Below, in pieces: positions 10,411-22,260 of a stretch of DNA of 64,000 nucleotides. The notes under the pieces were generated by a model, which was not told where the DNA came from, searched no databases, and saw nothing but the letters and a program-made list of their open reading frames with translations. Source of the DNA: Rhinopomastus cyanomelas (taxonomy: Eukaryota > Chordata > Aves > Bucerotiformes > Rhinopomastidae); assembly GCA_013400115.1 (NCBI GenBank), contig VXBP01007514.1:62001-126000 (forward strand), given 5' to 3'. The first letter of the stretch is position 1. Every line of letters starts with the position of its first letter. The position numbers and the translations under genes were made by a program.

Positions 10411-10910
10411 CTGCCCCGCGCCGCGCTGGGGACGGGCTTGGGGAGCTCTGGGGCTGCCTGGGGACAGTTTGGACGTGGCGGGGGGATGCGCGGAGGGGAG
10501 CCGAGCGGTGCTTCCCGTCCCGTCGGGGATTGTTCCCCGCAGCGCCGGGGTTAGCGGCGCCTTCGGGCTCTCCAGGCTTCGGCAACCCCCGAGTAGGGGC
10601 CAACCACCCAAAACGCGCACCTTGCCAACCCCCATAGCCACGCCAGACCCCCTACTCACCCATCCCCGGAGCGGAGCAGCGCTCGCGCGGTTCGTGCCCC
10701 GGCTCCGCACCCGGTAGCTCTGGCTCCCTCCGCCGCTAGCCCGGTTCCTCCCGGCTCTTCCCGGTTCCCGGCTCCCGTAACCAGTTTCATAACCGGGCAG
10801 GGCGCAGCCATGTTACCGCTCCGCTCCCAGCGGGGCTCAGCCCGTCCCGGGGTACAGGGAGGGGACCCTCCCGCCGAGGGGAGCCTCCCGACCTCAGCAG
10901 GGCCTCAGTA

Positions 10911-11548
10911 CCCTTTTCCGGAGTGCAGGGGAGTGAAGGGCTTGTAGAGCCCCTCTGACATCCCTGAAAAGTTGTCAGCAGAACTGGGAAGTGGAAACGA
11001 GGGGTGAGGGTGGCAAATGAGGGCATGAGAGCGTGGGGTGCTGTGGAGGGTGACACACGGGGGTCCCGACTGTTCCTGCATCGCTCTTGGCATAGTCCAG
11101 CTCTCACGAGGCTGGAATTCAGCGTTCCCTTCTGGTCTGAATGCTGTGGCCATCGCCGTGGCTCCAGACACGTTTCAATGCAATGATTGAGTAGAATGCA
11201 AAGATTGGTTCCCATACAAATCTATTTCAATCCAAATCCTCGCCAAACCATCGCTGTCACAGCAAAAACAGTGCCCATGCTCCCCTTTCCCCACAACCCA
11301 GTTGACACCTGCGGGACAGAGCTGTCAGTGGATGCGGTTGACTTGTTCTTCGTTCGCTGCGAGCATCTTGGTGTGGGGAGGTCAGATTCAACAAGGACCT
11401 GGTTTTGGTTTAAGCTTTTCTGAGCTCATGTAGCTCCTACTGGGTATCTCCCAGGCTGATCGCCCCGCTGCTCTTAGGGACATTAATATGGGCAGATTTT
11501 GGAGGGGTTCATCAGGGGGAAGGGGGTTGTTTCAGTAGCAGGGGTGGA
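10911..11548. other. Intron just after the CpG island, nothing gene-like
   Basis: Composition falls back to genome-typical. No repeats or exons seen. Confidence 0.55.
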
Positions 11549-11592
11549 GGGTGATCCTGCTCTGACAGAGGGATTGGACTAGATGATCTTTC
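11549..11592 (+). mobile_element. CR1 tail piece
   Basis: GGTGATCCTGCTCTGACAGA to GATGATCTTTC, stopping abruptly where the next CR1 begins. Confidence 0.8.
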
Positions 11593-11784
11593 AAAGTGAG
11601 GGAGACGGAGCACTGGAACAGGCTGCCCAGGGGAGTTGTGGAGTCTCCTTCTCTGGAGACATTTAAAACCCACCTGGATGTGTTCCTGTGCGACGACTTC
11701 TAGGGTGATCCTGCTCTGGCAGGGAGATTGGACTGGATGATCTTTTGAGGTCCCTTCCAGTCCCTGATGTTCTGTGATTCTCTG
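11593..11784 (+). mobile_element. CR1 LINE 3' fragment
   Basis: GAGGGAGACGGAGCACTGGA, GTTGTGGAGTCTCCTTCTCT, then the TCTTTTGAGGTCCCTTCCAG tail. Abuts the tail piece on its left. Confidence 0.93.
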
Positions 11785-13780
11785 AATTCTACCTGTTAAA
11801 GTTCATCCATCAGGTCTTCTTTATCTTTATAAGAAGTGCCTGGATTTAGCTTTGATCCCGATTTCAATAAGCAAAGCCAGGACACGTCATCAGGTGGGGC
11901 TGGAGCTGGACCCAGCAGAGCCCCCTGTTAGCTGCAGGTACCCCGTGCGTGAAGTTCTGTGTGCGGTCAGGGGTTTTCAGCACTGAGTGCATTGCCACAG
12001 CCTGCGCCCTGCTGTATCTGCATCCAGCTTGCCGACACGCTGTCGTTTCTAAAAATCTGCTGAAGGGGCAGAAAGAGGAGGATTCCTTCAGCCTCCCCCA
12101 CTGGAGCGGGAGATCAGGAATGCAGCGGGTGACATGCTGCGGAGGGCATCGGCCTGAGAGTGTGGAAAAGCTGGAAAAGCAGGTAAAATCCTCTGGCTGC
12201 TTGTGCTCACGCTGATTTATGTGAGTGAGCTCTGTGTTCAGCCTCCTGTCCTCTCCAGGAAACTTTCGGGCTGATAGTGTTTTTGTGGCGGGGTAGTGTC
12301 TTCATCCCTGCAATGTGTCCCAGCAAGGGAGATACGTGTGTGCGGTTCTCCAAGGGTCAGCCTTTCTCCTTCATCATCTTCAGGAGTTGTCTAGTTAATT
12401 GAAGGATGGAAAAACTCCTCTTTGGGTTCCTTCATGGTCACTAATAGGTCCTTCATGGTCATGGACCCTTCATGCTGGAAAACGCTTGGCATGTGGTAGT
12501 GGTGCAGGGGAAGCAACCTCGTTCCTCAGAGTGGGCAAGTTGCTGCTTAGTGACTACAGAAACCTGTGCTCTGGAGTTGGGGGGTACTTGGAGCCGGTGA
12601 CTAGGAGGTGGGATACCCAGGAGTGGTCCCAGTTTCAGCTGGGAACCTCCACCAACCCCACTGCCTGTATCCGTCTCTGATTTGGGTTTCCTCCCGGGTT
12701 TTGGCACTGCTTTTGTATCCCACCCTAAACGTTCTCCAGCATCACGCCGTGTTTGTACAGCCCCGAGATATCTGTAGTGAGCCTTATGCTTTTTCTCACG
12801 GATTCAGAGACGACGTTCAGACGGATGGGGGTGAAAACAAGCGTCTCTGAATAGCTCTGCTGTCGCGTGTCTCCTCGGTAGGAGGGTTGCCAAGCTGCCA
12901 ATGTGCTCGAGGAAGGCGGGAGGCTGCTGAATTGGGTGGGCTGCCACTTACCTGCGGGATGTGCTCGGGAGTGGCTGTTGGCTCTGTGGCAGGGATCTGC
13001 CTTGGTCCTGGCCGTGGAGCCACGTGGTGGAGTCATCAGGTCTCTTTGCTCGTTGTGGGAAGGAGCTCGCTGATCTCATGCTGCAGGTCAGTCCCAAGTC
13101 ACAGGGAAGGAGGTGACTGTGTTGCCTCAGTCAGTAATTAACACCCAGCTTGTGAAATGTGTTATTGGGATAATTACGGGGCAGCGTGAGGCAGCTCGAG
13201 GTGATAACTCTGCCCCTTTTCTTTGCGCCAAGGACTTTCCCTGCGACAACATGCTGTTTGGCAGCAGTGCTGTTTGCTGAGAGGGCCCAATCTTTGAAGT
13301 CTCAAACAAGACAGGAAGAATTCAGCCACGAGGGAGAGTGGGAGTGGAATGCTGTGTGTGCACGGGTAGGTGGGAGTGAACCTAGTGCATTGTTACACTC
13401 CTCCCCGTGAGCGTTACTCATCGGGACCCCTCGCTCCTGACAGTCATTTTCTGAACGATGAGTTGCTGGAAGAAGTGTCTTGGCTGCAGCCTCTGCCTAC
13501 AGCTGGATGCAGCCCAGAGTCGAAATCAATACCCTGTGTCCCTGGCACTGAGTGCAGCAGCTACAGGCAGATCTTGGAGCTGAGTGTCAGCACCCCAGTG
13601 TTTCAGTCCTGGTTCCAATTAATATTCATTGAACTAATTGCAAGCAAAAGGCGAGACAGTGCCCTGTGTCTGTCTCAGGCTGCAGGGGCGGGGTGGGATA
13701 TTGGTGATGTGAAGGGGAGGGATGCGGGCAGGGTGTCAGAGCTGTGTCAGTTCAGCAGTTCTGAGCAAAACCGAGGGGGC
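11785..13780. other. Unique intron, about 2 kb without CR1
   Basis: Only a tiny local repeat of TCCTTCATGGTCA near 12427-12465. Open frames of up to about 100 codons are unrelated to known proteins. Confidence 0.55.
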
Positions 13781-14221
13781 AGAGAAGGGCAGCTGGGCTG
13801 TTCAGGGGTCTGGAGAACAGATCTGATGGGGAGAGGCGGAGGCTGAAAGCTGGGACTGTTCAGCCTGGAGAAGAGGAGGCTGAGGAGAGACCTCACTGCT
13901 TTCTACAGCTACCTGAAGGGAGGTTGCAGTGAGGCAGGGGTTGGTCTCTTCTCCCTAGGGACTAGCGATAGGAGCAGAGGAAATGGGATCAGGTTGTGTG
14001 AGGGGGATTTAGGCTGGATCTTAGGAAAATCTTCTTCCCAGCAAGAGTGGGGAGGCCTTGGAACAGGCTGCCCAGAGAGGGGGTGGAGGCACTGTCCCTG
14101 GAGGAGTTCAACAACTGGGCAGCTGGGGTGTTTGAGGGGAGATGTTAGAGGTTGGGGGTTGTAGGGCGGACAGTTGGACTTGATGATCGTGAAGGTCTTT
14201 TCCAACCTTGATGATTCTATA
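13781..14221 (+). mobile_element. CR1 LINE 3' fragment
   Basis: Same group as 4173 and 53926 (GGACTAGCGATAGGAGCAGA, GGTTGGGGGTTGTAGGGCGG), ending CCTTGATGATTCTAT. Confidence 0.93.
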
Positions 14222-15416
14222 GGGAAATTCAGAGTCTGGGTGTGAGGATTTGCTGTGCTGAGTCAGGTGGCTGAGCTGTTTAGCCTCATGTTTTTGCTTT
14301 AGTCTCCTCCCAGTATTAAATGGAAAACACCTCAATTAATTAGTGTTGGTAAAGTGCTTGAAGATGTGAACTGCAATCAATAGCCCTGTGTTATTAATAA
14401 TCCCCTGCTCAGAGTTCAGCTTCTCTTGCTTCTCATTTCAGAGCAGTGGTGCACGGATTGGTCACTGTTACCTTGCTTGTGAAGCATGGGTGTAACGATG
14501 AGGCTGGTGGTGGTGTACTGGAATTCAGCTGGGACAGGAGCAGCAGGAGGTGCACCCTCCTCCTGGGATAAAGGACTTCTTGCTGCGCCGTGATCTTGGG
14601 CATGTGCAGCATAAGGAGGTTTTTAGTCATGTCTTGGTAGCTGGTGATGCCGAAGGGCCAGAAGGACCTTTATGCTCATGACAGCTTAAAATAGAGTTTT
14701 CTCTTTTTGATCTCTGTGCTCTTCCAGAGCTCCAATGCAGAGACTTTGACTTTTGCCCAGGAGGCAATCAGGGACTTCTCTGTGCTGGGCTGTTGCTATT
14801 TTGTGAGTAATCATCTCGAGCTGCTGAAAGTGGACCATTTTCATCTCGCTGGACATCTCCCCCGCTATTTGTTCTTCCGGAGCTCGAGAGTCGATACTGA
14901 AAAGGAACCTGAGGAATTTGGACACCTCAGTCCAGTCGGGTATCAGCAGTGCTTTTGCACTTATCTTACAGCAAGATCAAAGCCTCACTGTACTATGACT
15001 CTTCCTTATCACTTCCTACCTCGTTTAGCTCTGTGCTGCTGAGCTTTTAGGGTGAGAAGCAATTAGTTTTGTGCACTGGGAAGTGAATTTGTGCCTAGCA
15101 GCGGTCACCTACTTGTTTTAGATGCAAGGAGTTGGCTTTAGAGAGCACTTCAGGTCCTCATTACATCAAAGTCTTTGAAGGTGTCAATTTGAAATATCCT
15201 GTCTGGAGTTTTCCTACTCAGAAACCTCATCTGGCATGGTTAGCGTAATATTTAGACTCTTCTTCCTTTAAGGCTTGTCCAGGGGAGCACCAGTGAGCTC
15301 TGAAGCTGAAGGAGGACCTAACCCAGGGCTTCTCAGTTTGTGGTTTGTAGCACAGCCATGAAGATGTTCAGTGTTAGATCTGCACATGAGGGGAGAGGGA
15401 GGTAGAAGCAGATTGT
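14222..15416. other. Unique intron, nothing seen
   Basis: No repeat or exon recognised. A 111-codon frame at 14707-15042 has no visible domain. Confidence 0.5.
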
Positions 15417-15640
15417 GGAATCATACAGTAGCCTGGGTTGGAAGTGACCTCCAAAGGTCATGTAGACAACCCCCCTGCAATGAGCAAGGACACCCTCAAC
15501 TAGATCAGGTTGCCCAGAGCCTTGTCCAGCCTCCCTTTGGATGTCTCCAGGGATGGGGCCTCAGCTGCCTCCCTGGGCAACCTGTTCAAGTGTTCATCCC
15601 CCGTCATGCTAAAGAACTTCTTCCTAGGGTCCCGGTCTTA
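15417..15640 (-). mobile_element. CR1 LINE 3' fragment, diverged
   Basis: Starts GGAATCATACAGTAGCCTGG. Antisense TCCAGGGATGGGGCCTCAGC and a CTCCCTGGGCAACCTGTTC block. Fades out after 15640. Confidence 0.88.
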
Positions 15641-17115
15641 AACTTGAAAATGAAGGCACCTTTTGATTTTGAGGGTCTCACAGAAGCACTGGTGGGGCTG
15701 GGCATCCTCCAGCCTTTCCTCTTACTCCTTGTTACTGTTACTCCAGATACATCAGTAAACACGATGTTGCCTGTCCTGGGTCCAGGTGATGCAGAGGGAT
15801 GTTCATCGTCCGTCTGGAGATCTCTGAGCTGCCAAAAAATCCTGTGCTGGGTAGACTTATTGCTTGGACTTTGAGGTTGTCCTTCCCTGAATGTTCCCTG
15901 CTCCTTACACTAAGCAGGGCTGAGGCACTTTGCTGTGAATTGGACACTGAAGCAATAACCAGCAAAGCCTCAGCCTCCAGCTTATTAAAATTCAATTCTC
16001 ATAATTCCTTGTTGACAGTGAAGCAAGATAAGAGCTCTGGGTACTGACGCAGCAGCTCGTGGAACTGGTGTGCTCGTAGCAGCATGCTACGAGCCAGGCT
16101 GGGGTCATGTCTGCCAGTGAAACCTCAGGGAATCCACTGACCAGAGGCCTCATTTTCCAGGCTGTGTCCTCACCCATGGGATGCTGCAGGCTTGGGGGAG
16201 CTGCTTCTCGCTGCTTTGCAACCTACTGCTGCTTTCTCCTGCTGTAGAACCTTGTGTGAGACTTTAAGGCTGATGCTGTCAGGTACTGAGATGGATTTTG
16301 TGGAAGCAACAGGTCTGGAGACCTCAAGCTGACAAATGGTGTGTTTTGATGTTCGGAGATGTGCCCGGGTTTAGCAGGAGGTGGAATTTTATTTTCCTTT
16401 AAGGAAAAAGGGAAGCAGGAGGTGTCAGCTGTCTCACCAGGATACAGCCCTGAGTAACCACATTGGAAAGTCCTTTCTGTAGGCAGTTTGTTTGCAGGAG
16501 TCCCAGAGGGGAGGAAAAGCTCTTTCCAAGGTTCTCCTTGTGCGGCCCTGGCCAAGGGGGTTCATAGGAAGCTTAGGGGGATGAGGGTGAGATTTTGGGG
16601 CTGCCAGGGGTGAGGGGCTGAGGCTGAGTGATGGTAACAAGCTGTGAACCAAGGGGACCTAAGATAACAGGGACTTTACGGGAGGACAGTGAGTCACCAG
16701 GTAAGAACAACTTTGCTGAGGTATTGATTGTGATGGAGTGTGACAGTGGCTGCAGGCAGCAGCTGCCGGGGACATCCTGATACCCGTGTGCCCCTCAGCC
16801 TGGCCCTGGCTGCACTGTTTCGATAATCTGATAAATTGCTCATTTCTCTAATCTCGTTAGTCCTCTCCCACTGCAGACACCCACGAGGAGCTGCACGGAT
16901 GGGGAAAGATGTGTGTGACACAGGCTGGCTGCTCCTCGCTGGGCTGGGCGTGGGGGGCTTTTGTTGCAGGTTTTGAGGTGTTTGCTGTGTCTTGGTGGAG
17001 TGATGTGATGGTGCTGGAAAACTGCTAAATCACAAGCGCTCCTTCAGAAGAGGAGCAGCAGCAGAGAGCTGTTCCTGCACAGAGGACACAATGAGAAACA
17101 GGCTTTTGGCACTCG
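15641..17115. other. Unique intron with one perfect hairpin
   Basis: A 10-bp perfect inverted repeat with a 3-nt loop at 16072-16094. Otherwise nothing recognised. Confidence 0.55.
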
Positions 17116-17440
17116 GACACCTTGGTGGGGCCAGAGCTGCACCAGGTAGGACTGTGGTTGCCCTGGGAAATGGAAGAAGCTCTTGAGTTTTGTTTTTCTG
17201 ACATGTGGTCAGATACAGGTTTTAGGTGCCGGCAGCACTGTGGCTGGGGTTTGCTTTTGGATCACTCCGATGATGGGATGGGAGCAAAGGTACCCACAGA
17301 AAGACAGTGAGGAGGGTAGTGCGTGGTTAAAGGATGCTGGATCTCCTGTGGGCACCCAGGAGACCAAGTGTGTGTTAGAGAGTTACCATTATAGAATCCC
17401 AGACTGGCTGAGGTTGGAAGTGTCCTCAGAGATCATTTGC
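17116..17440. repeat. Duplicated block, copy 1 (likely source)
   Basis: From GACACCTTGG at 17116 to 17440 this is colinear without a gap with 29840-30164. I saw only three differences (near 17152, 17174 and 17439). The right-hand 50 bp is the 3' end of the minus-strand CR1 at 17391-17585; the left 275 bp is unique flank. Here the CR1 continues well beyond the shared part, which suggests this is the source. Confidence 0.9.
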
Positions 17441-17585
17441 TCCAGGGGCAGCAACACCTCTCAAGCAGACTTGGTTGCTCAAGGCCTCATCCAACCTGGC
17501 CTTGAACACCTCCAGGGAGGGGACAGCCACAGCTTTTCCAGGCAATCGATTCCTGTCTCTCCACTCTTGTGCTGAAGATTGACTC
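17391..17585 (-). mobile_element. CR1 LINE 3' fragment (proposed transduction source)
   Basis: Starts ATAGAATCCCAGACTGGCTG. Reads GLEHLQGGDSHSFSRQS on the plus strand, the antisense of the ORF2 end. Compared with related copies it has lost 11 bp between two CCAG repeats at about 17441. Confidence 0.92.
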
Positions 17586-18020
17586 CAAGATTGTGATCTT
17601 GGAAAACCCCCCCATGTCTTGCTGCTTCTGCTGACTGTTTTTCTGGAAGGAGCATCTCTTCTGAGGATACCTGCAAATCTGTTTCTTGCCCTTCTCAATT
17701 CTGACAGAGTCATTCTACCTCACATCTTTTCATGCCACTTCTCCCTCTGAACTACAATTTCATGGGTTTTACAGGCAGCATCTCAGAGCTGAACCTTGGG
17801 GGTTATCTGTCAGGAAGCTTGTGTCTTTCAGCCTTTGCTGCTGCTGTCGCAGGAATATGCTCCTCACCCTTGCAGTCTCTACTGGGTGGCATCTGGAGGA
17901 GAATCCCAAACCTCCTCATTCATGAGACCATGTGTCCTCCCTCAGTGGGAGGACACCTTTCTGTGGAAAATTATATGCCCTGGGAGGGGGGAATTTGGTC
18001 TTTGGTGTGCATATTTATAA

Positions 18021-18372
18021 ACATAGAAGGTTAGAGCTTGAAAGTGACCTCACAAGATCATCTAATCCAACCTTCCTGCTGGAGCAGGATCCCCTAGATC
18101 AGGTCACATAGGGCTGCAAACCAGACTGGTTTTGAAATTCTCCAGAGCCTCATCCAGCCTGACCTCAAGTGGCTCCAGGGATGAGACCTCCACCCCCTCT
18201 CTGGGCAGCCTGTTCCAGGGATCCCCCACCCTCAGATTCAACAGCCTTTTCCTCCTGTCCAGCCTCACTTTGCCCTTTTCCAGCTTCAAACCATCATCCC
18301 ACATCCTGTCGTTCCCTGCCCTTGTGAACAGTCTTCCCCAGCCTTCTGACAGCCTCTTTCAGGGGTTGGAAG
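18021..18372 (-). mobile_element. CR1 LINE 3' fragment, LRVGDPWNRL subfamily
   Basis: Minus strand reads LEKGKVRLDRRKRLLNLRVG and DPWNRLPREGVEVSSLEPLE. Same subfamily as the element at the right edge of the window. Confidence 0.92.
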
Positions 18373-19697
18373 ATGGGTGGAAGGTAGAGTTGCTCCTCAC
18401 TGAGGATGCAAGGAAGAGCGGAGTCTGGCTCAGTTACTTGTTGGACATCAGATGCTCCCTTGGAGCTGCACAATGATGTTTTGGGATTTCATGTGACAGC
18501 AGCACATTCAGAACAGGCTCCTATTCTGATGGTAAAACATCGTGTGTGTGTATGGGTGTTTGACGCCGTGTTTTCTATCCTTAAACACAGACAATTATTT
18601 GCTTTGATGTTTGTCAATTATTGCTTTGTCTGCTCAGGCAAAACATCTTGTTTTATCCAACTCTAGATCCTTAATGTTAATTCCTTGAACATCGCTCGTA
18701 ACAGACCCAGAGCTGTTCAGTAGCTTTGCCTGCATTTGCTGTTCTTTTTTTGCTGCCAGAGTGATGGCTCAGACAGGAGAAGGAGGGAGGGGAACTGCTC
18801 CAGGTAGGATGCAGCTCACTCCCCGCTGCATTTGCATCATATAATTGAATCTGCAAAGATTGTTGTTGTCATCCTTGGGAACGGAGCTCGTTGTGAAGCC
18901 ACGCAGGGGTTTGCTCAAATGAGCTTTGGTTTCTTGCATGAGCTTTCGTCGTGGTGAAGTCTGAGACTGACAGTTCGGGGTGAGAGGGTTGATTAATGGA
19001 GTTCCTGACTTCCCGGGAAAGCTGGGGGAGTTGGTGAGGCTGAAGCTGTACAGCTCCTGTGGGAGAAGCCAGCAAAATGAAAAGCTCACGGCTCTGAGAA
19101 ATCCTAGCGTGGCCACCTGTGTGGAGAAGAAGCTGTGTTCCAAGCCATGAAGGCAAGTTTTGGAGTAGCATCTTGTAATGTACTAAAAAATGCAGCAGGG
19201 TTTATTAACTGCACATGTTGGCTTCAGGGCAGATTCCTGCAAAGCCCTGGGATCCCAGTGCTTTTGTCCACTGATGCTTTCGGTCGGCTGTTGGAGCTGC
19301 TGTGAGAGGCACTGGGGACAAGCCTGGGAGTGGAGGGAGCTGCTCTCTTCCAGCTGGTCCCACATATCTCCTGGGGATGTCTCAACACTGTCTGCCCCAG
19401 TTCAGGAGTGTCCTCAGAGAAAGGGTTTGGTGGGGTGTGCTGGAACAGAGCTTATGAGCTGCCACCTTGCCCTCCCTGTCTGTGTTCTCATGCCCGAGTC
19501 ATTGTGCAGCTTCGGTCCAGCTCTGGGACTTTGAGCTCCCAGAAGGTGTTTGCAAGCTGCTGAAGTTTCACTGGTCTTGAGTAAAGGTCTGCAGCAGCCA
19601 TTGTCCCCGGAACAAAGTGTCTGAGCCCTGGGACAGGTCATCGGCATCTGCTGAAGTGGTACCGAGTGTCACTTATTCATAAAACAGCTTGTGTTTG
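18373..19697. other. Unique intron, nothing seen
   Basis: Short TG-rich patch at about 18540-18560. No exon or repeat family recognised. Confidence 0.5.
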
Positions 19698-20100
19698 AAC
19701 CCAGCCCCAACCCCCTGCTGTGGACAGCGACTCCTCTCACCAGACCAGGGTGCCCACAGCCCCATCCAGCCTGCCCTTGGACACTGCCAGGGATGGAACA
19801 GCCACAGCCTCCCTGGGCAACCTGTTCCAGGGCCTCAGCAGCCTCCCAGGGAGGGATTTCTGCCTCAGATCTCATCTCAATCTTCCTTCTTCTAGCTTGA
19901 AGCCACCGCACCTTGTCTGATCACTACAAATTTTTATATAAAGCCCTTCGCCAGCTTTCCTGGAGCCCCTTCAGGTCCTGGAAGCTGCTCTAAGGTCTTA
20001 CCCAGAGGTTCCTCCTCTCCAGGCTGAACAGCTCCAACTCTCTCAGCCTGTTCTCAGAGCAGAGGGGCTCAAGTCCTCTGGTCATCCTCATTGCTTTTCA
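19698..20100 (-). mobile_element. CR1 LINE fragment lacking its 3' terminus
   Basis: Starts within the antisense 3' end (CCCAGCCCCAACCCCCTGCT), without the usual tail, and runs back to the ELESL-region antisense near 20100. Confidence 0.88.
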
Positions 20101-20627
20101 GGCAGATTGAAGCTGCAGAAGAAGCCTCACGTTTCCACCACCTTTGCAGAGAACCTCTTTACACACCATTCCCCCTCAGACATCCATCATTTCCAGCATA
20201 TTTTGGTAAAGGATCCAATTTCACACATTTGTGCTCTGCTCCCCGCTGTGGTTTGTGAGGGCACTTGTTAGGGACCAGTTTGATTTGGGACATCACTCCT
20301 CTTGCTGGCTTGGCAGCAGCAGAACATCTCCCATTCAGAGCTACCTGGTGTGTAAGGTGAGGTGAAGGGAAATCTCTTTACTAAATAGATTAGGAAGCCT
20401 TGTAGGTTCCTGTAAAAATACTTCTCTTTCTCATTTAAATGGAACTGGATTATCTCAGGCTGAGGTTTATTTGATGCCGTTGTGGTTTGTGGACAGGGGA
20501 GCTCCCTGCGCTGCCAGCCTTTGGCTGCTGCACGCCTGAGCATCTCCATGGGAGCAGCCCGATGCTGAAACTGGATTTATGGTTGGGATTGGTTTGTGTT
20601 TGTTTTACTTTGAGGGGGCAGCCGGCG

Positions 20628-21010
20628 TTGTTCAGCTCAGGGAAGAGAAGACTCCACGGGGACCTTAGAGCTGCCTTCCAGTACCTGAAAGGAACCTCCA
20701 GGAAGGCTGCAGAGGGACTTTTCCCACGGGGATCCAGTAACAAGACAAGGGGAAATGGTTGGGAACTGAAAGAGAGGAGGTTCAACCTAGATCTAAAGAA
20801 GAAGTTTTGCAGTGCAAGGGTGGAAAGACTCTGGAATCAATTGCTCGGAGAGGTTGTGGCTGTCTCCTCCCTGGAGGTGTTCAAGGCCAGGCTGGATGAG
20901 GCCTTGAGCAGCCAAATCTGATTGAGAGGTGTCGCTGTCCCTGGCAGGGAGTTGGGGTAGATGAGCTCTGAGGTCCCTTCCAACCTCAGCCAGTCTGGGA
21001 TTCGGTGATG
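20628..21010 (+). mobile_element. CR1 LINE fragment with open ORF2 remnant
   Basis: Sense reading KRRLHGDLRAAFQYLKGTSR and SLEVFKARLDEALSSQI, then the CCTCAGCCAGTCTGGGATTC tail. Close relative of the elements at 25010 and 50072. Confidence 0.93.
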
Positions 21011-21533
21011 ATGTTCAAGAATGCTGATGTTGGATCCTTGAAGCTGGGAGCAGCTGAGCCTTAGGGTTGAAGAAGGGAAATTATCAGAGCCTTGAAGACT
21101 TGCAGTGATTTGTTCCGGTTCCCTTTAGTTGCAGCTGTACATAAAGGCTCCAGATTGGGGGCTATTTCGCTTGTCTGCAGTTTTTCCCAGGCAGCGCTCA
21201 TCTGCTAATTCATTTCTGGTCATTACTGCCAATGCAAGGACGGACTCATTTTGCAGTGATGTTCTGCATCTTTCCTGGGCTTGAATCAGCAAATGTGAGC
21301 TGATGTCTTTGTAGCAATCTGGCGAGGAGAGGGGAAGCAGGAAAACTGGAGTGGTGCTCTGAAGATAAATTTGTGCATGGGGTTTTTTATATCTGTGATC
21401 AAAGACCTTCATCAAATCAAGTACCTTGAAGAAGAGGGGTGAGTTGGATGTTGCTGGCTGCAAGATGATGTGAAATGATGCACTGTGCTCTGCTTCCTCC
21501 AGGGTGGGTTTTCAGAGTATCTGGGATTTCTTT

Positions 21534-21846
21534 CATAGAATCTTTCAGGTTGGAAACAACCCCTGAAATCATCCAGTCTAACCCGTAGCCCAGCTCTGCC
21601 AAGGTCACATCAGACCAGATCACTGAGCACCACAGCCAAATGATCTTCAAACACCTCCAGGGATGGGGACCCAACCCCTTCCCTGGGCAGCCTGTGCCAA
21701 GGGCTGAGGAACCTTTCCAGGGAGAGGTTTCGCCTCATGACCAGCTGAACCCTCCCCTGGGGCAGCTTGAGGCTGCTCCCTCTTGTTCTATCCCTACTGA
21801 CCTGTCAGAGAGACCAGCCCCCAGCTCTCTACAGTGTCCCCTCAGG
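21534..21846 (-). mobile_element. CR1 LINE 3' fragment
   Basis: Starts CATAGAATCTTTCAGGTTGG. Antisense TCCAGGGATGGGGACCCAAC and a CTTGAGGCTGCTCCCTCTTG block. Confidence 0.9.
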
Positions 21847-22260
21847 TAATGAAGTGTCCCTGTAAGTGTCTGCTCACAATTCAGAGGGTAATACCCTTAA
21901 TTAGTCCAACAAGAAAGACTAATAAAAAAATACAACCCCCCGTAGTCTGTTGAGCCCATCCCTGATGAGCAGAGCTGCTCTGATCTCCTCATAAACCCAT
22001 GTGTGTGACATTGACAGAGCAGTGTGAAGTTAGTGATTAACAAAAACAATGAACACAGAAGTTTGAATGAGTCTGGGATGGAAGTGCAAAGATTTTCCTT
22101 CATTCCGGTCTCCTGGGAGTAAAGGTGGGTGGAGAGGAGGTGTTGGATACCACGGGTGATGTGGCTGAGACTTGTGCTGAATCCAAGAGGATGTCAGCCC
22201 CTCACCCTGCGGCATCTATCAATGTTTAGGGAGGATGGGGGTTGCAGGAGCACTCAAGCG

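Larger units (their letters stand above)
9450..10910. promoter_or_regulatory. CpG island around the KAZRN exon
   Basis: CpG dinucleotides are dense from the GCGCTGCTCCAGCGCTG repeats near 9470 through the exon to about 10910, in sharp contrast to the CpG-poor flanks. There is no TATA box that I would trust. The island may serve an internal promoter for isoforms starting at the exon's Met-Met, or may simply reflect the GC-rich exon. It contains one ambiguous base at 10150. Confidence 0.7.

Noticed and set aside
9631..10710. A 359-codon minus-strand and a 302-codon plus-strand open frame across the CpG island
   Set aside because: Both cross the N, are low-complexity Gly/Pro/Arg/Ser-rich, and are shadows of GC-rich DNA. 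The kazrin frame is a different one with splice sites.
17122..17575. Identical-looking proteins at 17122-17575 and 29846-30476, as if a duplicated gene
   Set aside because: The likeness comes from the duplicated DNA block. The frames end differently outside it and run through antisense CR1; nothing suggests coding selection.
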